Origin: Rebecca billardiae RCC1528
Taxonomy: Eukaryota; Haptophyta
Assembly (NCBI GenBank): GCA_965240325.2
Contig: OZ251227.1
Location: 682,001-746,000 of the forward strand
Reading direction: 5' to 3'
Length of the DNA: 64,000 nt
Under the pieces are notes generated by a model. It saw nothing but the letters and a program-made list of their open reading frames with translations. It searched no databases and had not been told where the DNA came from. A program made the translations under genes and the position numbers. Position 1 is the first letter of the stretch. Every line of letters starts with the position of its first letter. This document shows, one piece after another, positions 56,787 through 64,000 of this stretch.

Positions 56787-58159
56787 GCCGCGGCGGCCGT
56801 GCAGCGCACAGCCGCCCGCCAAACCGGTCGTCACCAGGCCGTGTCGTGCGTCCGGATGCACACGACCCGTCCGGAGCGAGCCCGGCGCAACGCATTGTGA
56901 TTGAACCTCGTACGGCTCCGGTCGAAACCAGTGTCCAGTGAACCACGATGTGTGAGCATCAAGCTGGGTGTCATCACAAGTGCCACATGTTGGTCGGCGT
57001 TGCCACCGTGGAGTCGCAAGGCGGCAACGACCGCGACGGCTTCACGCGCTCCATCCGTGGAGCCCAAAACATGCGGTGGTGGTCGAAAATCACAACAAGC
57101 TCGCTCTGGCGGATGGTGGCGACACTGCTACCGACCCCTAGGTGCAGTCGTACCATTCGGCAACATGAGAAAATGTCGTCTGCTGAGTCGTCCCTGGGGC
57201 CATCCTATGCCATAGGATTGAATTGACTATGGGATAGGATCGCAGTGGGATATCCGATTTTTCTAGTAGAAGTCGAAACTTGTAACTAACGAGGCCAGCC
57301 GATTTCCGGACAAACTCCTTGCGGACCAGTAGGTCCATGCGAGCCGCGCAGGCAGCAGGTGGATCGCGCTACTTGAGTCCTGCGAGCAGCTCCGAAGCCC
57401 CAAGGCCGCCGCCTCGCCCTCAAGACTTAAGCTTTACGATCGCGGTGCAGGCTATGCTCTGCCACCAGCGCCGACTTCGTGTCGACGATCGGGCACTGCC
57501 GCCGACGAATCAGGAGACCCGCGTCGTCCTACCTGTGTCGTTAAATCATAGAATATTGTTGAGTATGCGCCGCCATCGTGATTCGCGCTCGCGGGTTTGG
57601 TACACGGGCCCTCCGGGCCCGCATTATTCCGAAAAAAGGCTGAAATAAAAAGGCGGGAACCGGCAGCCTGGTTCCCGCTCGCGTGCAGGAGCTCAAAGCG
57701 CCGGCTGCGACCGACGACTTGGCCAACGACCTTCCCGAGCGCGACGAGAGACACACGCACGAGTTCGACGAAGCGTTCAGTCAGTCATGCTCGAACAGGA
57801 GGGCAGGTGCGCGCATCGAGCACACCCAGGCGCCCGCGCACGCAACGTGCGCCGCGCGCGCTAGCATAGCTCACTCGGGTGCGGCGTCGCGCCGCTCGCG
57901 CTGCCGGGCCTTCATCAGCGACAGCAGTGCCATCCGCCAAGGAGAACCGTGCGCGCGCGCCTCGCGCGACGCGGCGGCGTTCTCGCGTCTGCCCAGACGC
58001 GTGCGAACTACCGCGCACGCGATGTCCCGACTCTGGCGCGCGTCCGGGCGGATGACTCACGCGACGATCCCACCTGGCGTGACGCGCGCGTGCATGCATG
58101 CGCGACACTTGCTGGCACGGCGGACTCACCGGCGGCGTGTGAGCAGCGGCGCGGATGAC
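56787..58159. other. Divergent intergenic region with a family 2 repeat
   Basis: Between UVSSA (-) and the modular gene (+). AT-richer minus-strand frames at 56974-57338 give protein-like but unrecognised peptides (QSELVVIFDHHRMFWAPRME). Family 2 copy C lies at 57341-57567. The modular gene's frame is open from about 57680, so upstream starts there cannot be excluded. Confidence 0.45.
57341..57567 (+). repeat. Dispersed repeat family 2, copy C
   Basis: Begins GAGCCGCGCAGGCAGCAGGT, contains GATCGGGCACTGCCGCCGAC and ends near GTTAAATCATAGAAT. It differs most from the other copies in its left-centre part. Confidence 0.8.
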
Positions 58160-61100
58160 ATGGACGTGGAGATCGTTGATTTGCCGGACGAGAATGCAGG
58201 GCGCGCGAATGACAAGTCCGAGGCGGCCAGCGACCTGCCACAACAAGCGGATGCTTCGCTCAAACAGCCCGTCGACGAGCGGTTCGCACAAGTCAACGTG
58301 CTGCACGCACACGAGGCGCTGCGCAGGGCTCAGGAAGCCTACGACGAGGCTCGCGCGGACCTACAGCACGCCGAGCAGACGAGGAAGCGCAAGGCCATTC
58401 AAAGCTCGCGCGTGCTGGAGCGCGGGTCCCTATGGGGTGTCCATGACGACGACACGCTCCAAGACCAAGATCTCTACGCAAAGCTCAGCCGATGCGAGGC
58501 GCACGTCAAGAAGTTGCGTCACGAGATGCTATGGAACGCGTTCAAGCCTTCCGTCGCGTCGGGCGACGCAGAGTTGGTGGAGCAGCAGCACGGCGCGCAA
58601 ACGGCGGCAGCCGATTCGTCGTCCGGCACGAGTGGCAGGCACGTGAACAGCACTCAGATCGAGGTCGACGAGGACCCTGCAAAGCTGCCGGCCCACGACA
58701 AGGTAAAGGCAGCGCTGCCCGCGCGGCGGCCTGCCACCGGTGAGCTCCCTGGCGCGGAGACCCGCGCGTATGCTCACCGCGCCGACACGCCCGCCGTCCG
58801 CCGTCCGCGCCTGCCTGCAGCCCTGCGACGACGACAAGTTGAAGGCCGCTTACAACTCGCTGCTGGACAAGCCCGGCGTGAAGCAGGCGCAGGTCGCCTT
58901 CGCTGCGCAACTTTCCAAGGCAGTGCTCTCGAAGTGGCAGCGTGGCCACTCGCAGATGTCCGAGCCCAACTCCCGCCGCCTGGCGGCCTGGTTCGAAACC
59001 GATGGCCCGCACCGCGTGCGCGAGGCGGCCGCCGCCGAGCTGGCGCGGAAGCAGACGGTCAAGGAGGCGGCCGAGAAGAAGGCCGAGAAGGAGCTGGCGC
59101 GGAAGCAGCAGATCAAGGCGGACAAGAAGGAGGCGGCCGAGAAGAAGGTGCGCTGCCCGCGCGCTGCGGCCTGCCACCGGTGAGCTCCCTGGCGCGGAGA
59201 CCCGCGCGTATGCTCACCGCGCCGACACGCCCGCCGTCCGCCGTACGCGCCTGCCTGCAGCCCTACGACAAGTTGAAGGCCGCTTACAACTCGCTGCTGG
59301 ACGAGCCCGGCGTGAAGCAGACGCGGGTCGCCGCCGCTGCGCTACTTGAAGATGCAGTGCTCTCGAGGTGGCGGGATGGCCACTCGCAGATGTCCGAGCC
59401 CAACTCCCGCCGCCTGGCGGCCTGGTTCGAAACCGATGGCCCGCGCCGCGTGCGCGAGGCGGCCGCCGCCGAGCTGGCGCAGAAGCAGGCGGTCAAGGAG
59501 GCGGCCGCCGAGAAGGAGCTGGCGCGGAAGCAGCAGATCGAGGCGGACAAGAAGGAGGCGGCCGAGAAGAAGGCCGAGAAGGAGCTGGCGCGGAAGCAGC
59601 AGATCAAGGCGGACAAGAAGGAGGCGGCCGAGAAGAAGGCCGAGAAGGAGCTGGCGCGGAAGCAGCAGATCGAGGCGGACAAGAAGAAGGCGGCCGAGAA
59701 GGAGCTGGCGCGGAAGCAGCAGATCGAGGCGGACAAGAAGAAGGCGGCCGAGAAGGAGCTGGCGCGGAAGCAGCAGATCAAGGCGGACAAGAAGGAGGCG
59801 GCCGAGAAGAAGGTGCGCTGCCCGCGCGCTGCGGCCTGCCACCGGTGAGCTCCCTGGCGCGGAGACCCGCGCGTATGCTCACCGCGCCGACACGCCCGCC
59901 GTCCGCCGTCCGCGCCTGCCTGCAGCCCTGCGACAACGACAAGTTGAAGGCCGCTTACAACTCGCTGCTGGGCGAGCCCGGCGTGAAGCAGACGCGGGTC
60001 GCCGCCGCTGCGCTACTTGAAGATGCAGTGCTCTCGAGGTGGCGGGGTGGCCACTCGCAGATGTCCGAGCCCAACTCCCGCCGCCTGGCGGCCTGGTTCG
60101 AAACCGATGGCCCGCGCCGCGTGCGCGAGGCGGCCGCCGCCGAGCTGGCGCAGAAGCAGGCGGTCAAGGAGGCGGCCGCCGAGAAGGAGCTGGCGCGGAA
60201 GCAGCAGATCGAGGCGGACAAGAAGGAGGCGGCCGAGAAGGAGCTGGCGCGGAAGCAGCAGATCGAGGCGGACAAGAAGGAGGCGGCCGAGAAGAAGGCC
60301 GAGAAGGAGCTGGCGCGGAAGCAGCAGATCAAGGCGGACAAGAAGAAGGCGGCCGAGAAGGAGCTGGCGCGGAAGCAGCAGATCAAGGCGGACAAGAAGG
60401 AGGCGGCCGAGAAGAAGGCCGAGAAGGAGCTGGCGCGGAAGCAGCAGATCGAGGCGGACAAGAAGGAGGCGGCCGAGAAGAAGGCCGAGAAGGAGCTGGC
60501 GCGGAAGCAGCAGATCGAGGCGGACAAGAAGAAGGCGGCCGAGAAGGAGCTGGCGCGGAAGCAGCAGATCAAGGCGGACAAGAAGGAGGCGGCCGAGAAG
60601 AAGGTGCGCTGCCCGCGCGCTGCGGCCTGCCACCGGTGAGCTCCCTGGCGCGGAGATCCGCGCACTGTGTGCTCACTCACCTCCCCCACGCGCCCGCCGC
60701 ATCCGTGCTCAGGCTGAGGCACGTGCGCTACCGCTAGGCGCGCCTGCAGCATCCTTATCTCGCAACCCTGCGGCGAGCCGGCGACCACGCGCACTCGCGA
60801 GGCAGGCGTGGCGTGCTCATCGCAGTCCGTGCCCGGCGGTGCCCTCTGCGTGCCGCGCAGGCCAATGCAGGCTATGGTGCTGTCGCACACCTGCTGACCG
60901 CCATGCCCACCGATCCCGCCGAGGGCCAAAACGCATGGCAGCACTACCGCGACGGTGCAGCCGTGGCTGCATTCACCGAGCAACTTCTTCCGTATCTCCG
61001 GGACCCGGTCACCATGGACGCTTTGATCGCCGCCGATGTTCCGCATGACGAGCTGTGGAAGCACGTGCCAGACGAGTTCGTCCGCAAGATGATGAACGAG

Positions 61101-62507
61101 CAGGGCGCGACCGTCGCGGAAGTCAACGACATCCTTGCGTGGCTGCTTGGCCGCATCGTCCAGCCCGACCTTCTCGTGTCCGTCACACAGGTGGAGTTGC
61201 CGCCCGACGGCGACTACGGTGAGGACTGGCGCAACGACCCGCAGGCGCTGGAGAGGGTGGTCGCTTTTGTGCACACGGAACAGCACGCTGCGGCCGTCGC
61301 GCTGCAGACGCACGCCGTCCACGTGCCCGCGAAGGACGTGTACGCGCTGGGTCTCTTCCAGCTGCCCGCGTCCGCCGGGGCAGCGAACGACGCGATGGAG
61401 GAGGAGGCGCCCGCAGAGTTCAAGCGCTCGGGCGTTTCACAGATGGCAAGCTTCACGGCGGCAGCCGTCGCCGAGCTGGCTGTCGCGGCAAGTACCAGCG
61501 AGAACAAGGCGCATGCCGTGATCCGGGCCTATCCCCGCTTAAGTGCACGCACAGCCACCAGCAAACCACGGAGCGTCGAGGCTCTGCTGAAGCACGAGGA
61601 CGAGAAGGTGCGCGTGGGCGCACGGCATTTGCAGGAGATCTTCAACCAGTGGTCGCGCGCGTGCACGGCGTGGAGCGCAATTGTACAAGCGCAGGTCGCG
61701 CCGAAGGGGGACCGCATCGCCGCGTACATGAGGCAGTGCGCGGAGCTGAGCCCATTGATGAGGGGCGCCCCGCTGCCGGCCCGAGTCAGCGCCACTCGTG
61801 GCGCGCGCAACGCGTTGCCGGTCTTGACCGGCTCCCTGCATGCCGACAGGACGATTGCGACTCCCAATGCGCGGATGCATCTCGGCATCAACTCCAAGGA
61901 CGCGGTGTTTGTCGGCATCTTCCGGGATGCAGACACCGGCGACTTCTGCCAGCTGCACATCCACATGCGGGAAGGGCCGTTTGAGGCGCTCGTGATGTCG
62001 AGCTTCGTCGCCGGAGCCGACCCCATCTTCCTCGCGTTTGCGCCGGGCGCGAGCCAGGGCCTCGGCCTCGGGCAGGGGCGCGTCGTCAAGCTTGGCGGCG
62101 CCGTGGTGCACACGATGCATGGCTGCGCACCGTCGCCCGTCGCGCGCATCGCGGGCGAGCAGGTGCGCACGCACCACGTCAAGGTCGACTGCGGCATGGG
62201 AAGGCCGGCGGAGTGGCCTGCCCGCATGGCCGGCGGCGGCGCGGCGGCTGGGCCGACGGGCCTGCCGTTCGTGCAGCTCGTCGTCGGCGATAGCCAGTGC
62301 CTGCCGGCCGACGCGCCCTTCCCCGCGGCGGCCACGTTCGTCGTGGACGCGCAGGCGAGTGCCCTCTTCGAGTACACACGGCATGCCGCCATGGCACCCG
62401 GGCTGGCGAGGGCGATGGGGGCTGAGATCGGTGATGGTGTGACGCTGGCGGAGCCCGATCCGGCAGCCCTCCAGGCCATGCGCGACGGCCTGATCAACCG
62501 CCTCTGA
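58160..62507 (+). CDS. Modular protein: tandem HTH-like plus charged-helix exons, unknown C-terminal domain
   Basis: Inferred exons 58160-58702, 58821-59147, 59261-59812, 59926-60603 and 60861-62507, all phase 0, give about 1,248 residues. Exon 1 starts MDVEIVDLPDENAG and has a coiled region. Exons 2-4 are duplicated modules. Each begins with a DNA-binding-like helical unit (KLKAAYNSLLDKPGVKQ, then LSKAVLSKWQRG and SEPNSRRLAAWFET) resembling lambda-repressor/CUT-type folds. Each then runs into a charged helix of ELARKQQI[K/E]ADKK units, 1, 5 and 7 copies in successive modules. Alternating E and K/R suggest a single alpha helix. The three introns between them share most of their sequence. The last exon (about 548 residues, NDALVVG-free, with VFVGIFRDADTGDFCQLHIH) is unrecognised and could instead be a separate gene starting at 60903. 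A gene-regulatory role is inference. Confidence 0.65.
58703..60660 (+). repeat. Tandem exon-intron duplication
   Basis: Three modules, each an exon of 327, 552 or 678 bp plus an intron of about 113-118 bp (the last is longer). Introns share GGCCTGCCACCGGTGAGCTC and end CGCGCCTGCCTGCAG. Exon heads are close copies. Length differences come from extra 54-72-bp helix units. Confidence 0.9.
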
Positions 62508-62574
62508 GCTACTGAGACATTGCGACGATATGAATAAATAATACTGTTATTCAATAAGACGGTGACGATTAACA

Positions 62575-62645
<71 letters not shown>
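62575..62645. repeat. (TA)n microsatellite, about 70 bp
   Basis: TA tract with one TG interruption, 70 bp downstream of the modular gene stop and directly before family 3 copy B. Confidence 0.9.
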
Positions 62646-62654
62646 TAACGACGT

Positions 62655-62930
62655 GGTGATGCAACGTCGCAGGCGTCAAAGTCAGCAAGCTGTAGCAGCA
62701 TCAGATCGAGCAGCAGAGTCAAACACTCAAACACCAGGATCAGCGCTCCTCGCCGTCGTCCCCCCCCCCCTCGTAGTCGCCCATCACTCCATCGCCGTGA
62801 GCGGAAGCTCGACGCACCGTCTGGCGTCGACGCGCGCGCGCCACCGCGGTGGTCGCGGTGCCACGCGTCGTCAGCCGTCGTCTCGAAGTAGTCGTCGTAT
62901 GCAGCGCCCCCGCGGGCGCGTGCATTGCGT
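62655..62930 (+). repeat. Dispersed repeat family 3, copy B
   Basis: Matches copy A (45292-45575) with a shorter C run (62760-62770, 11 C). Shared blocks include TCGTAGTCGCCCATCACTCC and GTGCCACGCGTCGTCAGCCG. Confidence 0.75.
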
Positions 62931-64000
62931 CAATCTGAGGTGGGCCGAAACGAGTGTTTGGCAGACGTCGAGGAAAAAACATGGCCGCCCCTGATTGGCT
63001 GAGGCTTTAACACCCTTCAATAGCGCTCGAGAGCGCAAGATTCCCGTAATAGGGAGGTCCGCAGGGACTCTTCAATCTTCCCATCGTCGCGCTTCGAGGA
63101 CCAGCTCCAGCTCCGCCTTCCGACCGAGCCACCGAGGGGAGGTGAAGCTGGCGCCCTGGCCTTTCCCGGTCGAACACCTGCTCGCTACTACAGCTCGGGC
63201 TGCGGTCCGAACACGGCGTGGCAGAATGGCGCCAAGCAGTAAGGTGATGGACGCGGCTGGGCGTTGACCGTTGCCCAAGACCGGCGGGTGCTGCGCGGTA
63301 AATTGCTCGTGCGCGGCGGGCCGGTCAGTTGGAGTCCGCGCTCCGCAGCGCGGAGCACGTGAAGCGAACAGAGTGTCCGCAGCCACAGATGCGGTGGTCA
63401 GCTCATGCAGGTTCGTGATCAACCAGTTCTCGCGCGGCCATCAACACCGCCACGCCCTGCCCCTGATCATCTCGTCGCTCGAGAACCCGCGCGAGCGGGA
63501 AATGGATGGGTCGGGCATGGCGGGCATCGAGTCCTACCTCTTCTTGCAGTGCTCCCTGCAGCCGCAGTCACTGCTCGACAGCATGGGTGGTGCAGTCAGG
63601 TCGGGAGCACCGTCAGAGCCCATTGCCTTGCCAAGGCTGGTGTACTTTGACCGAAGCCACTTCTGCGCGGAGGCGGCTGGTGACGCCATCATTGCCAATC
63701 GCGCCGGCCGCGAGTCACATTCAACACCGACGACGAGGCGAGGCGCGGAAGAAGCTGCGGTGGCTGCTGCTGTACAGGTCCGGGGTGCCCAAGACTAGGG
63801 CGATAACGGCCATCCTACGGTGCTGCCCGGTGAGAACGTGCTCCGATGATCATCCGATGATCATAGTGTCTGTGCGCCGCGCCGACAGGCACCCCCGCCG
63901 CGGCACTATTCTCGTGCAGTGCTGCCCGGCGGTGAGAACGTGCTCTGATAATCATGATAGCAGTCTGCGTCTGTGCGCCGCCGGGCACCGCCACTTTTCC
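62931..64000. other. Right-end region with an unrecognised frame and a tandem repeat
   Basis: A plus-strand frame at 63271-63798 has a protein-like middle (RHALPLIISSLENPREREMD; GIESYLFLQCSLQPQSLLDS) of unknown family. Its N- and C-terminal parts look like noise, so an exon or a relic is possible. At 63820-63880 and 63919-63985 a unit of about 65 bp (GTGCTGCCCGG, GTGAGAACGTGCTC, TCTGTGCGCCG) occurs twice. No other gene seen. Confidence 0.4.

Noticed and set aside
59346-60020. Arg-rich and Gly-Ala-rich frames in the modular gene
   Set aside because: Out-of-frame readings of the helix repeats; only the K/E/A frame is continuous with the HTH-like blocks and splice sites.

Overview
The window is nuclear DNA from a GC-rich unicellular eukaryote. 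It has spliced genes, a four-domain voltage-gated channel, a VPS13-class giant protein, UVSSA, POLD4 and mitochondrial EF-G. The (SPPP)n lectin, (TA)n tracts between GC-rich genes and dense divergent gene pairs fit a microalga. A haptophyte is my best guess and a pelagophyte or another GC-rich alga is possible; this is inference from style, not from a marker gene. Introns are short (about 90-260 bp) and extremely CG-rich. Most inferred donors read GTGCGC or a close variant.

Layout, left to right. 1-2.3 kb (-): C-type lectin with a long Ser-Pro tail, cut by the window edge. 4.9 kb (+): DNA polymerase delta subunit 4. 6.2-7.4 kb: a segment bounded by 29-bp inverted repeats. 7.5-14.7 kb (-): five-exon voltage-gated Ca2+ channel alpha subunit, divergent from a small membrane protein at 15.0 kb (+). 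16.6-17.8 kb (-): Sel1-repeat/MYND protein. 18.6 kb (+): protein with an SPGPAAY motif. 20.2-21.2 kb (-): Canopy-like ER protein ending KEEL. 21.8 kb (-): small membrane protein. 22.9-35.6 kb (+): about 4,120-residue VPS13-class protein with an N-terminal membrane segment. 36-36.9 kb (-): TylF-like methyltransferase. 38.0-38.9 kb (-): 6-phosphogluconolactonase, divergent from a MANF C-domain-like ER protein at 39.0 kb (+). 40.2-41.4 kb (-): coiled-coil protein, divergent from a glutaredoxin-like protein at 41.5 kb (+). 42-46.2 kb: gene-poor and repeat-rich. 46.3-47.1 kb (-): uracil-DNA glycosylase. 47.7-48.8 kb: foldback element with two 429-bp arms. 49.3-51.7 kb (-): mitochondrial EF-G. 52.9-54.7 kb (-): MYND protein. 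55.0-56.8 kb (-): UVSSA. 58.2-62.5 kb (+): gene built from tandem exon-intron modules coding a helix-turn-helix-like block plus a charged helix. 62.5-64 kb: repeats.

The genes are mostly unrelated housekeeping and signalling functions rather than one pathway. Two small themes recur. Three genes serve DNA replication or repair (POLD4, uracil-DNA glycosylase, UVSSA). Two encode ER-lumen folding-type proteins (Canopy-like and MANF-like). Three gene pairs share short divergent promoter regions of 102-308 bp.

The most unusual items are the modular tandem-exon gene (58.2-62.5 kb), the foldback element with its 5-bp target duplication (47.7-48.8 kb), three dispersed repeat families and the membrane-anchored VPS13-like giant. 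Exon joins were inferred by eye from reading frame, GT-AG sites and family fit, and have not been tested against transcripts.
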